A DNA stretch of 64,000 nucleotides from CAVQBC01 sp963848415 (GCA_963848415.1 CAWKDN010000001.1:1798001-1862000); one strand, 5' to 3'; shown: positions 45,551-56,442, counted from the stretch's first letter. The notes: a model not told the origin generated them from the letters alone. Program-made: numbers and translations.

Positions 45551-45565
45551 CCCGCAAAGTGCGGG
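45551..45565 (-). terminator. Short hairpin after the small membrane-protein gene
   Basis: CCCGC AAAGT GCGGG forms a 5-bp GC stem, and a second CCCC/GGGG stem lies at 45523-45538. They fall between the end of the gene at 45582 and the start at 45488. No T run follows, so intrinsic termination is uncertain. Confidence 0.3.
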
Positions 45566-45581
45566 AAATCGCTTCGCTCGC

Positions 45582-45818
45582 CTACTCGTCCGGCCAGCGT
45601 CCGTGCGCGGCGTAGAACTCGCGCGCGGACTCCTCTTGCGCGCGCTCCTCGTCGCCCTTCGCCCCCGCGCGGAACAGCCAGTTGAGCAGAAGCACGGACA
45701 GGCCCGCGCCGACACACATGGCGAAGCCCTCGACGCCGATCGAGCCGGGCGACACGAGCAGGATCACGAAGCCGGCGACGATGAGCACCGCGGGCAAGCC
45801 GTAGCGGACGGCGATCAT
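45582..45818 (-). CDS. Small two-helix membrane protein
   Basis: A 78-residue protein from ATG 45818 (MIAVRYGLPAVLIVAGFVIL) with two membrane helices, the second GFAMCVGAGLSVLLLNWLFR, and an acidic, conserved-looking tail ending EFYAAHGRWPDE. The tail pattern (charged helix then HGRWPDE) resembles short actinobacterial proteins of unknown function. Longer upstream frame is not hydrophobic or conserved. Confidence 0.65.
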   Translation of the reverse strand: MIAVRYGLPAVLIVAGFVILLVSPGSIGVEGFAMCVGAGLSVLLLNWLFRAGAKGDEERAQEESAREFYAAHGRWPDE

Positions 45819-45871
45819 CACGCCATCATGGCGCGTCAGCTGCGCCAACCGCCACGGCTGCCGCCACGCGG

Positions 45872-46297
45872 TCACGAAGTGGACAAGTCCGGAGGCAGCG
45901 GCACGTCCTGCGGCGGGCGGCCCTCGCCGGGATCCTCGAAGCTCTCGAACGCCACGCCGTCGCGGCCCTCGTGCTCGACGGCGCCTCCGATCGCCAGCAG
46001 CGCCACGCGCGCCGGCCCGCGGTTGACGAGCTGCCGGCGCACTGCAGGCGCCACGCGCGCCGCCTCGCCGGCTACCAGAACGCGCTCATCGCCGCCCTCC
46101 AACAGCAGCGTCAGCTCCCCCTCGAGCACGACGTAGACCTCCTCCTGGCGCTCGTGGCGATGCACCCTGCCCCGCTGACCGGGCGCGAGCAGCATCAGGT
46201 TGAGGCCGAAGCTCGTGACCCCGAGCCTCTTGCGGAGGCGGACGAAGCGCTCGCCGGCGTCGAAGTCGAGCGTCGTGAAGGCGATTCCGGGTTCCAT
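45872..46297 (-). CDS. Cupin-domain protein
   Basis: A 141-residue single-cupin protein from ATG 46297. Motif 1 is GRVHRHERQEEVYVVLEGEL with the His, His and Glu ligands; motif 2 is AARVAPAVRRQLVNRGPARV, where the usual His is replaced. It probably binds a metal and a small ligand. It starts 26 bp from the divergent membrane gene. Function unassigned. Confidence 0.8.
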   Translation of the reverse strand: MEPGIAFTTLDFDAGERFVRLRKRLGVTSFGLNLMLLAPGQRGRVHRHERQEEVYVVLEGELTLLLEGGDERVLVAGEAARVAPAVRRQLVNRGPARVALLAIGGAVEHEGRDGVAFESFEDPGEGRPPQDVPLPPDLSTS

Positions 46298-46322
46298 GCG
46301 GCGGCACCCTACGCTCAGCCCG

Positions 46323-46775
46323 GTGTTCGACCGCGAGCTCTTCGCCGACGTCGCCGTGGCCGGCACGGCCGGCGCGCTCTTGAGCGGGCTCCCCTCGACG
46401 CTCTACGCCGTCCTCACCGCCCGGGATCCGCTCGACGGGGCGCGGGCGGCGGGGCAGATCGTCCTGCCCGGCGAGCGGCGGACGCTCCCGCTGTTGGCCG
46501 CCGCCGCGCCGGTCCACCTCGCCCTCTCCTACGGGTGGGCCGCCGTCCTCGCGCGCACCCTGCCACGTGGGCGCGAGCGGGCCGGGGCGACGGCGGCGGG
46601 GATGGCCATCGCGGCCCTCGACCTCCATGTGATCGGCCGGCGGATCCCCTCCATCCACAGGCTGGAGCCGCTCCCGCAGTGGGCCGACCACGTCGCCTAC
46701 GGCGCGGCGGTCGGCTGGGCGCTCAGCGCCCGTCGCGCTCGATCTGGGCCGCCAGGTCCGGCAGCGCGGCCATGA
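46323..46775 (+). CDS. Hypothetical membrane protein
   Basis: A 150-residue protein from GTG 46323 (MFDRELFADVAVAGTAGALL) with several weakly hydrophobic segments: GALLSGLPSTLYAVL, LALSYGWAAVLARTL and AGMAIAALDLHVIGR. I do not recognise the family. Its 3' end overlaps the converging GntR gene by 53 bp, which is unusual, so the true end or the reality of the last codons is uncertain. The start choice removes a frame that is antisense to the cupin gene. Confidence 0.55.
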   Translation: MFDRELFADVAVAGTAGALLSGLPSTLYAVLTARDPLDGARAAGQIVLPGERRTLPLLAAAAPVHLALSYGWAAVLARTLPRGRERAGATAAGMAIAALDLHVIGRRIPSIHRLEPLPQWADHVAYGAAVGWALSARRARSGPPGPAARP

Positions 46776-47349
46776 AGTTCTCGCGGATCCCGCCCGCCGC
46801 GGCGGCGTGATCGGCGCGCTCGAGCGCCGCCACGATGGCGTCGTGCTGGCCCGCCGAGCGCTCGATCCGCGCCGTGTCGACCATGTAGGCGCGCTCGTAG
46901 CGCACCAGCGCGCGGCGGACCGACCGCAGCACATCGAGCAGCCGCTCGTTCTCGCATCGGGAGAGCAGCAGCGCGTGGAAGTCGTCGTCGGCGGCGATCG
47001 CCGCCTGCGGGTCACCCGCAGCGCGCAAGCGCGCGTTCGCCGCCCGCAGCTCGGCCAGCAGCTCCGCGTCGTAGCGCGGCGCCTCGCGCACCGCCAGGCA
47101 CTCGAGGATCAGCGCCGCGGGATAGAGCTCGCGCAGCTCGCCGGCGTCGAGCGGCAGTGCGCGGTAGGCGCCGTCCGCGCCGCGCACGGCCAGCCCGTCG
47201 TCCGAGAGACCGCGCAGCGACTCCTCCACCGCGGACGCCGACACCCCGAGCCGCTCGGCGACCGCGTCCGCGCGCGAGGGATCCGCCGGGTCGAGGAGCG
47301 AGAGCAGCAGGCGGGTGTCCGGCGAGCGGGTTGGCACGGAACCGTGCAT
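46723..47349 (-). CDS. GntR-family regulator with FCD domain
   Basis: A 208-residue regulator from ATG 47349. The N-terminal winged helix is short (ADAVAERLGVSASAVEESLR, then GLSDDGLAVRG), and the C-terminal all-helical FCD domain is clear: LYPAALILECLAVREAP, DDDFHALLLSRCENERLLDV with the metal-binding Asp/His, and RSAGQHDAIVAALERADHAA with the second His. FCD regulators respond to carboxylic acids. The divergent gene 68 bp away (DDN-family) is a likely target, by position. Confidence 0.85.
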   Translation of the reverse strand: MHGSVPTRSPDTRLLLSLLDPADPSRADAVAERLGVSASAVEESLRGLSDDGLAVRGADGAYRALPLDAGELRELYPAALILECLAVREAPRYDAELLAELRAANARLRAAGDPQAAIAADDDFHALLLSRCENERLLDVLRSVRRALVRYERAYMVDTARIERSAGQHDAIVAALERADHAAAAGGIRENFMAALPDLAAQIERDGR

Positions 47350-47407
47350 TTTCTCAGACGCGACGAGCGCTCGGGCGGGTAGGAGCAACGCGATCGCCGA
47401 CCCACCC

Positions 47408-47413
47408 AGGAGG
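47408..47413 (+). promoter_or_regulatory. Consensus ribosome binding site deciding the GTG 47418 start
   Basis: AGGAGG, spaced 4 bp from GTG, is a full match to the anti-Shine-Dalgarno complement and is one of the few strong sites in this window. Confidence 0.7.
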
Positions 47414-47417
47414 ATCC

Positions 47418-47819
47418 GTGTTGTTCGGACAGGAGCACGTCAAGCGCTACCAGGAGACCGACGGCGAGGAGGGACACGACTGGCAGGGCGTCACCTGCCT
47501 GATCCTCACGACGACCGGGCGCAAGTCCGGCGAGTCGCGCTCGACGCCGCTGATCTACGGGCGCCAGGGCGACGACGAGATCGTCGTCGCCTCCAACGGC
47601 GGCAAGGACGCGCCGCCGGCGTGGTACCTCAACCTCACGGAGGATCCGACGGCCGAGGTCCAGGTCAAGGCCGACCGCTTCCCCGCCCGTGCGCGGACCG
47701 CGACGCCGGAGGAGAAGCCTGAGCTGTGGGAGCTGATGATCTCGATGTGGCCCGAGTACGACGAGTACCAGAAGAAGACCGACCGCGAGATCCCCGTCGT
47801 CGTGCTCGAGCGGAACTAG
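47418..47819 (+). CDS. Deazaflavin (F420)-dependent nitroreductase-family protein
   Basis: A 133-residue split-barrel protein from GTG 47418, which follows a perfect AGGAGG at 47408-47413. Family segments are CLILTTTGRKSGESRSTPLI, IVVASNGGKDAPPAWYLNLT and EVQVKADRFPARARTATPEE, the DDN family pattern in which Gly-Lys-Ser/Gly residues bind the F420 phosphate tail. The F420 link is from family knowledge. Reduction substrate unknown. Converges with the UDP-glucose pyrophosphorylase gene with a 4-bp overlap. Confidence 0.9.
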   Translation: MLFGQEHVKRYQETDGEEGHDWQGVTCLILTTTGRKSGESRSTPLIYGRQGDDEIVVASNGGKDAPPAWYLNLTEDPTAEVQVKADRFPARARTATPEEKPELWELMISMWPEYDEYQKKTDREIPVVVLERN

Positions 47820-49195
47820 CCCTCTAGCACCGCGCCGTCCTCGACCGCCCGCTGCCCGGCGTCCTCGCCGACCACCTCGACGGCGCCGCGCGCCACGACG
47901 CCGCGCCCGAAGCGCACGTCGCCGCGCACGACGAAGCGATCGCAGGCCACGAGCGACGGCGGGCCCGCCGGGAAGCGGGCGTCGAACTCGCGCAGCAACT
48001 TGTAGTGAGCCGGGTCGAGCTCGACGTAGGGCGCCTCGCCGTCGCGCGCCGGGTTGGGCTCGACCAGCCCGTCCTCGCGCAGGACGTAGGCGTCCGAGCG
48101 CAGCGTCAGCAGATCGTCGGTGGTCTTGACCGGAGCGAACCGCCGGCGCGAGACGTGCACCGCCCGCGAGCCCTCGAAGACCCCGATCCCCGCCCCCATC
48201 GCGGTCTCGAGCTGGACCACCGCCGGTGACGAGGAGTCCGCGGGATCGACCGTCTTGCGGTTGACGATGATCGGCAGCCCGAGCACCCCCCGGTTCTCCT
48301 CGAGCAGCGCGGCGAGCGCGTGCAGGTCGACCCACAGGTTGTTCGTGTTCATGTAGGCCCAGCGCCCCATGTCCTGGAAGGCCTCCTGGTCGGAGTCGGG
48401 CACCTGGGAGGTCTCGCGCAGCACGAGCTGGCCGTCGTCGCGCCGGCGGGCGACATGGCCGCCCTTGCGGTCGGCCTCCGTGCGGTCCACGACCTCCATG
48501 GCGAAGGGCACGCGCTCGGCGGCGAGCCAGGCGAGGATGCGCGGCTCGAGCACCGCGCCCAGGTTGTCGGAGTTCGACAGGAACGCGTAGCGGTAGCCGC
48601 GCTCGCGCAGCGCCTCGAGCATCCCGGAGGTCAGCAGCGCGGTGTAGATGTCGCCGTGCCCGGGCGGGCACCACTCCTGGTCCGGGTTGGCCGCCCACTC
48701 GACCGGTGCGAGGTCGTCGGCGAGGACCTTCGGCTCCTTGTTCTGGAGGAAGTCCAGCGGGACGTCGGCCTCGAGCTCGTCGTAGCGCGCGAGCGCCGCC
48801 AGCGAGTCCTCGCGGGTGGAGAAGCTGTCCATCAGCACGAGCGGCAGCCGCGCGCCGTGACGGCGTCGCAGCTCGAGCACCTGGCGCACCACGACGTCCA
48901 GGAAGGAGTGGCCGTCCTTGGCCTCGATCAGCGATTTCGCCCGTGTCATGCCCATGCTCGTCCCGAGGCCGCCGTTGAGCTTGACGATCACCGCCTCGTC
49001 CAGCGGCGCGTCGGCGGCGGGCAGCTCGGCGGCATCGACGAGGTCGTCCACGGGCTCGAGATCGGCCTCGGGCAGCATGCCCGTCGCCCCGGCCTCGAGC
49101 TGGCGATACTGGTCGGCGAAGGTCGCGATCGCGGCGTCCGGGACGCCGTCGCGACGCATCTTCTCCTCGGCCGCCTGCAATCCCTCGGAGGACAT
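47816..49195 (-). CDS. UTP-glucose-1-phosphate uridylyltransferase, eukaryote-like (UDPGP) type
   Basis: A 459-residue enzyme from ATG 49195. The nucleotide loop VIVKLNGGLGTSMGMTRAKS, then PLVLMDSFSTREDSLAALAR, EWCPPGHGDIYTALLTSGML with the metal/UTP-binding residues, RYAFLSNSDNLGAVLEPRIL, and NTNNLWVDLHALAALLEENR are diagnostic of the UDPGP family. It makes UDP-glucose, which the UXS and dehydrogenase genes of the glycan locus can use. The C-terminus has the usual left-handed beta-helix-like end. It starts 31 bp after ggt but belongs functionally elsewhere. Confidence 0.93.
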   Translation of the reverse strand: MSSEGLQAAEEKMRRDGVPDAAIATFADQYRQLEAGATGMLPEADLEPVDDLVDAAELPAADAPLDEAVIVKLNGGLGTSMGMTRAKSLIEAKDGHSFLDVVVRQVLELRRRHGARLPLVLMDSFSTREDSLAALARYDELEADVPLDFLQNKEPKVLADDLAPVEWAANPDQEWCPPGHGDIYTALLTSGMLEALRERGYRYAFLSNSDNLGAVLEPRILAWLAAERVPFAMEVVDRTEADRKGGHVARRRDDGQLVLRETSQVPDSDQEAFQDMGRWAYMNTNNLWVDLHALAALLEENRGVLGLPIIVNRKTVDPADSSSPAVVQLETAMGAGIGVFEGSRAVHVSRRRFAPVKTTDDLLTLRSDAYVLREDGLVEPNPARDGEAPYVELDPAHYKLLREFDARFPAGPPSLVACDRFVVRGDVRFGRGVVARGAVEVVGEDAGQRAVEDGAVLEG

Positions 49196-49226
49196 CAGCG
49201 GCGGATCGTAACCGCCCGCGGCGAGC

Positions 49227-50998
49227 TCAGCGCCCGACCGCGTAGCCCTGCATCCCGCGCGGGTTCGCGCCCGCGCGCAACGTCCCGTCCGGCTCGCGCC
49301 GGACGGCACTGAGCCGGCCGAGCGACCACGGCCCCGGCAGCTCGACATCGTGGCCGCGCTCGCGCAGCCCGGCGATCGCCTCGTCACCCAGGCGGTCCTC
49401 GGCCTGCACGCTGCGCGGCCGGAACGCCCGCGGGTAGAAGGAGCTCGGGAAGTGGGCGGTCTGGTAGGCCGGGGCGTCGATCGCCTCTTGCAGGTTCATC
49501 CCGTCCACGACGTGGTTGAGGAAGAGCAGCAGTGACCACTGGTCCTGCTGGTCGCCGCCCGGCGTGCCCCAGGCGAGCCGCGCGCCGTCCTCGTGGACGG
49601 CGAGCGACGGCGACAAGGTCGTCCGCGGCCGCCGCCCCGGCGCCAGCCGGCTCGGCAGCCCGTCGGGCCCGAGCCAGAACATCTGCGCGCGGCTGCCGAG
49701 CGCGAAGCCGAGCCCGGGGATCGCCGGCGAGCTCTGCAGCCAGCCACCGCTGGGGGTGGCCGAGGCGAGGTTGCCGTGGCGGTCGGCGACGTCGATGTGG
49801 CAGGTGTCGCCGGTCCGCTCGGCCGGCGCCAACAACGTCGGCTCGCCGACGCCCACCGCGCCCGTGCCCGCCTCGCCCTCGACCCGCAGCGGCTCGGGTA
49901 GCAGCGGTGAGCGCCCGCCCGGCGAGCCCGGGCGCAGCTCGCCCGACGCGCTGTCGGCGTCGACCAGCTCGCGGCGCTCGGCCGCGTAGGCGTCGCCGAG
50001 CAGCTCGTCCAGCGGCACCGGCGCGTTGTCGCCGTACCACGCTTCACGGTCCGCGAGCGCGAGCTTCGCGCACTCGAGCACGGTGTGGACACGGTCGACG
50101 GGCGCCATCGCCGACAGGTCGAAGCCCTCCAGCAGCGCGAGCTGCTGCAGCAGCACCGGCCCCTGGCCCCACGGCCCGGTCTTGGAGACCGTCCAGCCGT
50201 CCCAGGCACGCGAGACCGGTGCCTCGAAGGTCGCCCGGTAGGCGGCGAGGTCGTCGCCCGACAACAGCGCCCGGTGGCGCCGGCCGCTGGAGTCGAGCAC
50301 CTCCGCCCCTGCAAGGAAATCGGTGATGGCCTCGGCGACGAAGCCCTCCCGCCACGCGGCCCGCGCCGCGTCGATCTGGGTCTCGCGCGAGCCGCCGGCC
50401 GCCTCCGCCTCGTCGGCCAGCCGCCGGTAGGTCGCCGCCAGGACCGGGTTGGTCATGCGCGCCCCGATCGCGGGCGCGGGCAGCCACAGCTCACCCGAGG
50501 TCGGCCATTCGGTCCCGAACAGCTGCTCGACGCCGGCGACCGTGTCCGCGATCCGCTCGAGCGCCGGGAAGCCGTCCTCCGCGTAGCCGATCGCGAACCG
50601 CAGCGCCTCGCGGACCCCGATCGTCCCGTGATCGCGCAGCAGGAGCATCCAGGCGTCGAACGCGCCCGGCACGCAGCAGGCCAGCAGGCCGGTGCCCGGC
50701 ACGAGGTCGAGCCCCAGTCCCTCGAAGTGCTCGACCGTGGCGGCGGCCGGCGACGGACCCTGGCCGCAGATCACCTCGACCCGCCCACCCGCCGCCTCGT
50801 AGAGCAGGATGGGCACCTCGCCGGCGGGCCCGTTGAGGTGCGGCTCGACGACCTGCAGGGCGAAGCCGGTCGCCACCGCCGCGTCGAAGGCGTTGCCGCC
50901 GGCCTCCAGCGTCGCCATGCCCGCGGCCGAGGCGAGCCAGTGCGTCGAGGCGACCATCCCGAAGGTGCCCGACAGCTCCGGCCGCGTGGTGAAGTCGT

Positions 50999-51002
<4 letters not shown>
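49227..51002 (-). CDS. ggt: Gamma-glutamyltransferase
   Basis: A 591-residue Ntn-hydrolase proenzyme from ATG 51002, which overlaps the ABC ATPase stop (ATGA). The large-subunit start FGMVASTHWLASAAGMATLE and GGNAFDAAVATGFALQVVEP fit. Autocleavage should occur before Thr400 in GDTCHIDVADRHGNLASATP, giving the small subunit with Thr400 as nucleophile. PGGDQQDQWSLLLFLNHVVD and AIDAPAYQTAHFP follow. No signal peptide is seen, so it acts in the cytoplasm on imported gamma-glutamyl compounds. It is the last gene of the transporter operon. Confidence 0.92.
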
Positions 51003-52011
<1,009 letters not shown>

Positions 52012-52015
<4 letters not shown>

Positions 52016-53007
52016 GCGGCGTCCTCCTGCGGCTCGCGCCCGGGGTGCAGGCAGGCCACGAGGTGCTCGGGCCGCACCGCCTGAAGCGGCGGCACCTCGT
52101 TGCGCGTGCGCTCGTCGGCGCGCGGGCAGCGCGGCGCGAAGGGACAGCCCGTCGCCGGCCCCGACAGCGCCGGGACCATCCCCGGGATCTCGACCAGGCG
52201 CGCCCGCTCGTCGCCGGCGGCGTGCGTCGCCGCGGCCGGCACGGCGCCCAGCAGCCCGAGCGTGTAGGGGTGCTGGGGATGGGCGAAGAGCTCGTCCACC
52301 GGCGCCTCCTCGACCTTGCGCCCCGCGTACATGACGATCACCCGGTCGGCCACGTCGGCGACGACGCCGAGGTCGTGGGTGATCAGCACGATCGCCATTC
52401 CCAGGCGCTCGCGCAGCTCGCGCAGGACGTCGAGCACGCCCGCCTGGATCGTCACGTCCAGCGCCGTGGTGGGCTCGTCGGCGATCAGCAGCTTGGGCTC
52501 GCAGGCGATGCCCATGGCGATCATCACCCGCTGGCGCATGCCGCCCGAGAGCTGGTGCGGATACTCGCCGACACGCTTCTCCGGCGCGGGGATGCCCACC
52601 AGGTCGAGCAGCTCGACCGTTCGCTCGCGCGCCGCCCCGCGGCTCATGCCCAGGTGCCGGCGCAGCACCTCGCCCACCTGGCGGCCGATCGTCAGCACGG
52701 GGTTCAGCGAGGTCATCGGCTCCTGGAAGATCATCGAGATCTCGGCGCCGCGGATCGCCCGCAGGCGCTCCTCGTCCACCGCGAGCAGGTCGTCGTCGCC
52801 GAACGCCGCGCGCCCGCCGACGTCCGCGCCGCCGGGCAGCAGCCCGAGCAGCGACATCGCCGTCACGCTCTTGCCGCAGCCTGACTCGCCGACGATCGCC
52901 AGCACCTCGCCGGGCTCCAGCGCGAAGGAGACGCCGTCGACCGCCTGCACGGTCCCCTCGTCGCCGCTGAAGCGCACGGAGAGATCCTCGACGGCGAGCA
53001 GGGCCAC
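52012..53007 (-). CDS. Dipeptide/oligopeptide ABC transporter ATP-binding protein (DppD/OppD type)
   Basis: A 331-residue ATPase from GTG 53007. Walker A IVGESGCGKSVTAMSLLGLL, Q-loop MIFQEPMTSLNPVLTI, signature QLSGGMRQRVMIAMGIACEP, Walker B LLIADEPTTALDVTI and IVLITHDLGVVADVADRVIV are intact, and the family's C-terminal CPFAPRCPRADERTRNEVPP follows. It pairs with the DppF-type subunit to power the importer. It starts 3 bp after the permease gene. Confidence 0.95.
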
Positions 53008-53010
53008 GCC

Positions 53011-53889
53011 TCAGCGCTCCGTCCGCGGGTCGAGCGCGTCGCGCAGGCCGTCGCCGAGCAGGTTGAAGGCCAGCGTGGCCGCGACGATCGCCAGGCCGGG
53101 GAAGATCGCCAGCCACGGCGCGAGCGAGATGAACGGCTGGGCGGCGGCGAGCATCACGCCCCACGACGGCGTCGGCGGCTGGACGCCGAGCCCGAGGAAG
53201 CTCAGCAGCGACTCGCCGATGATCGCCGTCGGGATCGTGATCGTCGCCTGCACGAGCAGCGTCGAGACCATGTTGGGCAGCAGGTGGCGGCGCAGGATCA
53301 CGCCCTCGCCCGCGCCGTTGGCGACCGCCGCCTTGACGAACTCCTGCTCGCGCAGCGCCAGCGCCTCGCCGCGCGTGACCCGGATGAGCCCCGGGATGGC
53401 CGCGATCCCGAGCGCCAGCGTGGCGTTGAGCAGCGACGGCCCGAGGATGGCCGCCAGGCCGACGGCGAGCACGAGGAAGGGGAACGCCAGCAGCACGTCG
53501 GTGAAGCGCGAGATGACCGGGTCCCACCAGCCGCGGAAGTAGCCGGCGAGCAGCCCGAGCGGGACGGCCACCACCATCGCCAGCAGCGTCGCCAGCACGC
53601 CGGCCTCCAGCGATGCGCGGGCGCCCCAGATCACGCGCGAGAGCACGTCGCGGCCGAGCTCGTCGGTGCCCATCAGGTGCGACCACGACGGGCTCTCGAG
53701 CGTCTGGGAGAAGTTCGTCTCGGCCGGGTCCGCCGGGGCGACGAGCGGCGCGGCGACGGCGGCCACGACGAACAGCACGATCACGACCGCGCCGGCGATC
53801 GCCAGCGGCCGGCGCGCGAGCCGGCGCCCGATCCGCCGCCGCCGGCGGGCGCGGGGGGAGATGGTGGGAACGTCGACCGCGGTGCTCAT
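53011..53889 (-). CDS. Dipeptide/oligopeptide ABC transporter permease (DppC/OppC type)
   Basis: A 292-residue permease from ATG 53889 with a basic cytoplasmic N-terminus, membrane helix 1 (AIAGAVVIVLFVVAAVAAPL), the conserved HLMGTDELGRDVLSRVIWGA, and the EAA loop REQEFVKAAVANGAGEGVIL in the cytoplasm where the ATPase docks. About six helices in all. Its ATG overlaps the stop of the other permease (ATGA). Confidence 0.94.
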   Translation of the reverse strand: MSTAVDVPTISPRARRRRRIGRRLARRPLAIAGAVVIVLFVVAAVAAPLVAPADPAETNFSQTLESPSWSHLMGTDELGRDVLSRVIWGARASLEAGVLATLLAMVVAVPLGLLAGYFRGWWDPVISRFTDVLLAFPFLVLAVGLAAILGPSLLNATLALGIAAIPGLIRVTRGEALALREQEFVKAAVANGAGEGVILRRHLLPNMVSTLLVQATITIPTAIIGESLLSFLGLGVQPPTPSWGVMLAAAQPFISLAPWLAIFPGLAIVAATLAFNLLGDGLRDALDPRTER

Positions 53890-54842
53890 CGCGGCTCTCC
53901 CGACACGCGGATGCGCGGGTCGAGCACCGAGTAGAGGAGGTCGACGGCGAGGTTGATGATCACGTAGCCCGCCGCGGCGACCAGCACGACGCCCTGGATC
54001 AGCGGGTAGTCGCGCTGGAAGACGGAGTCCACCGTGAGCTTGCCGAAGCCCGGGATGACGAACACCTGCTCGGTGACCACCGCGCCCGAGATCAGCGCGC
54101 CGATCTGCAGGCCGATGACCGTGACCACCGTGATCAGGCTGTTGCGCAGCGCGTGGCCGCCGACGACCGAGCGCTCGCTGAGGCCCTTGGCGCGCGCCGT
54201 GCGCACGTAGTCGGCGCCGAGCGAGTCGAGCATCGCCGCCCGCGTCTGGCGCATGATCACGGCGGCGAGCCCGGACCCGAGCACGATCGCCGGCAGGACC
54301 ATGCTGCGCAGGTTGCCGAGCGGATCCTCGAAGAACGGCACGTAGCCGGAGGCCGGCAGCACGCCCAGCCCGATCGCGAAGATCAGGATCAGCACCAGGC
54401 CGAGCCAGAAGTTGGGGACCGATAGGCCGATCAGCGCCACGAGGCTGCCCCCGTAGTCGGCCAGCGAGCCGCGCCGGACGGCGGAGATCACCCCCGCGCC
54501 GATCCCGATCACCAGCGCGACGATCAGGCTGAGGAAGGCCAGCTCGAGCGTGATCGGCAGGCGGTCGAAGATGGTGTCGCGCACGTCGAGGCCCGTCCGC
54601 ACCGAGGTACCGAGGTCGCCCTGGACGACCTGGCCGAGCCAGCGCACGTACTGCACCGGCACCGGGTCGTCGAGCCCGTACTTGTCGCGCACCGCCGCGA
54701 GCGCCTGCGGGCTGCGGTCCTCGCCGGCCAGCGCGAGCGCGGGGTCGCCCGGCAGCGCCCGCACGCCGAAGAAGATGACCACGCTGGCGATCAGCAGGAC
54801 CAGCAGCGAGGCGCCGATACGGCGCAGGAGATAGCCGCCCAT
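53886..54842 (-). CDS. Dipeptide/oligopeptide ABC transporter permease (DppB/OppB type)
   Basis: A 318-residue permease from ATG 54842 (MGGYLLRRIGASLLVLLIAS). FFGVRALPGDPALALAG is the family's periplasmic motif, and DYVRTARAKGLSERSVVGGH is the EAA loop. Six helices. The ATG overlaps the binding-protein stop (TGATG). Together with DppC it forms the channel. Confidence 0.95.
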   Translation of the reverse strand: MGGYLLRRIGASLLVLLIASVVIFFGVRALPGDPALALAGEDRSPQALAAVRDKYGLDDPVPVQYVRWLGQVVQGDLGTSVRTGLDVRDTIFDRLPITLELAFLSLIVALVIGIGAGVISAVRRGSLADYGGSLVALIGLSVPNFWLGLVLILIFAIGLGVLPASGYVPFFEDPLGNLRSMVLPAIVLGSGLAAVIMRQTRAAMLDSLGADYVRTARAKGLSERSVVGGHALRNSLITVVTVIGLQIGALISGAVVTEQVFVIPGFGKLTVDSVFQRDYPLIQGVVLVAAAGYVIINLAVDLLYSVLDPRIRVSGEPR

Positions 54843-56407
54843 CACTCCACGCTCGCGAAGGCCAGCCGCGGGATCCCGTCCGGCCGGAACTCGATGCCCT
54901 CGATGCCCGGGCGCGCGCCCAGGTAGAGGCGCAGGTGGTAGAGGTAGAGGATGTTCTTGCGCTCGTTGAGCAGCGCCACCAGCTCGCGGTAGAGCTCGCG
55001 CCGCTTGGCCGGGTCGCGCTCGGTGCGGGCGGCGTTGATCGCGTCGTCGACCGTCGCGTCCGCGGCGCCCGAGTAGTTGGTCGGCCCGTCGCTCGCCTGC
55101 TGGTTGTAGATGTTGCCGTCCGGGTCCACGCGGCCCGACCAGCCGACCTGGAAGGCCTCGAAGTCGCCCGTGTCGCCGTTGTCGAGCGCTGTCGTGAACT
55201 CGGTCGGGGCAAGCGTCACCTTGAAGCCCGCCTCGGCCGCCATCGCCTGGACGACCTCGCCCAGCCTCGCGCTCTCGCCGCCGGCCTCGAGCATCAGCTC
55301 GACCGGCACCGGCGGCTTGATGCCGCTCTGCGCAATCAGCCGCTTGGCCTCGTCGAGGTCGCGCCCCGGGCAGCGCAGCGCCTTGTCCGCCCACCGGCTG
55401 GACGGAGAGACGGGGCTACAGCCCGGCACGTACTGGTCGAAGAAGACGACGCGGTTGATGACCTCGCGGTCCAGTGAGAGCTCGAAGGCGCGCCGCAGCT
55501 CGGGCTTCCGGGCCAGCGGCAGGTCGACCGTCTTGAACGGCTTGCCGATGCCGTCGGCGTTGCCGACGTTGAGCGAGATCCCCTGGTAGCCGAGCGAGAC
55601 GACCTCGCGCAAGTCGATCGACGCGTCGTTGCGGATGGAGACCACGTCGACGGGCTCCAGGCGCTCGGCGACGTCGATGTCCCCCGAGCGCAGGTTCGAC
55701 GCCCGCACGGGGCCGTCGGTGATGATGCGAAAGACGATCCGGTCGAGCTGCACCTTGTCCGCCGCGTAGTACTCGGGCGCCTTCTCCACCACGATCCGGT
55801 CCGAGGCGGTCCGCTCGGCGAACGAGAACGGCCCGACGCACACCGGGTCGGTGCCGAACTTCTCCCCGAGCCGGTCGAGCGCCTCCGGCGACATGATCAT
55901 CCCGGCACGGTCGGCCAGCAGCGAGGTCAGCGGCGGGAACGGCGTCTCCAGCGAGAGGCGGACGGTGCGCGGATCGACGACCTCGACCCCCGTCACGGGC
56001 GCGAGCTCGCCCGAGCGGCTCGAGGTCTCGAGCGTCCGGTGGCGGTCGAGCGACTGCTTGACGGCGGCCGCGTCGAAGGGAGTGCCGTCGTTGAAGCGGA
56101 TGCCCTCGCGCAGGCGGATGGTGGCCGTCTTGCCGTCGCGGGAGACCTGCGGCAGCGCCGCGGCGAGCTGGGGGACGAGGCCGAGCTCGCCGTCGACGTC
56201 GTAGAGCTTCTCGCACATGTGGGCGAAGACCATCCGGCTCACGAACGACGAGGAGATCGTCGGGTCGAGCTCGTCGGGCTCCTCGGCCAGCGCGAGCGAC
56301 AGCTCACGCGAGCTCGAGGCCGCCCCGCCGCAGCCGGCGACCAGCACGATCGCGAGCACGGCGAGGACGGCCCATGCGCCCCTCCGGCGATGAGATCCAG
56401 TGTCCAT
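54842..56407 (-). CDS. ABC transporter peptide/solute-binding lipoprotein (family 5)
   Basis: A 521-residue protein from ATG 56407 with a lipoprotein signal: AVLAVLAIVLVAGCGG, lipid-modified Cys26. The family 5 segments are SLALAEEPDELDPTISSSFV, VSRDGKTATIRLREGIRFND and PFDAAAVKQSLDRHRTLETS; the end has DATVDDAINAARTERDPAKR and NILYLYHLRLYLGARPGIEG. It captures the substrate outside the membrane. Family 5 proteins bind peptides, but also nickel, opines or glutathione; the ligand is not readable from sequence. Confidence 0.93.
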   Translation of the reverse strand: MDTGSHRRRGAWAVLAVLAIVLVAGCGGAASSSRELSLALAEEPDELDPTISSSFVSRMVFAHMCEKLYDVDGELGLVPQLAAALPQVSRDGKTATIRLREGIRFNDGTPFDAAAVKQSLDRHRTLETSSRSGELAPVTGVEVVDPRTVRLSLETPFPPLTSLLADRAGMIMSPEALDRLGEKFGTDPVCVGPFSFAERTASDRIVVEKAPEYYAADKVQLDRIVFRIITDGPVRASNLRSGDIDVAERLEPVDVVSIRNDASIDLREVVSLGYQGISLNVGNADGIGKPFKTVDLPLARKPELRRAFELSLDREVINRVVFFDQYVPGCSPVSPSSRWADKALRCPGRDLDEAKRLIAQSGIKPPVPVELMLEAGGESARLGEVVQAMAAEAGFKVTLAPTEFTTALDNGDTGDFEAFQVGWSGRVDPDGNIYNQQASDGPTNYSGAADATVDDAINAARTERDPAKRRELYRELVALLNERKNILYLYHLRLYLGARPGIEGIEFRPDGIPRLAFASVE

Positions 56408-56442
56408 ACCCCTGGGATCCCAGGTGCCCACCGGGGACGGGG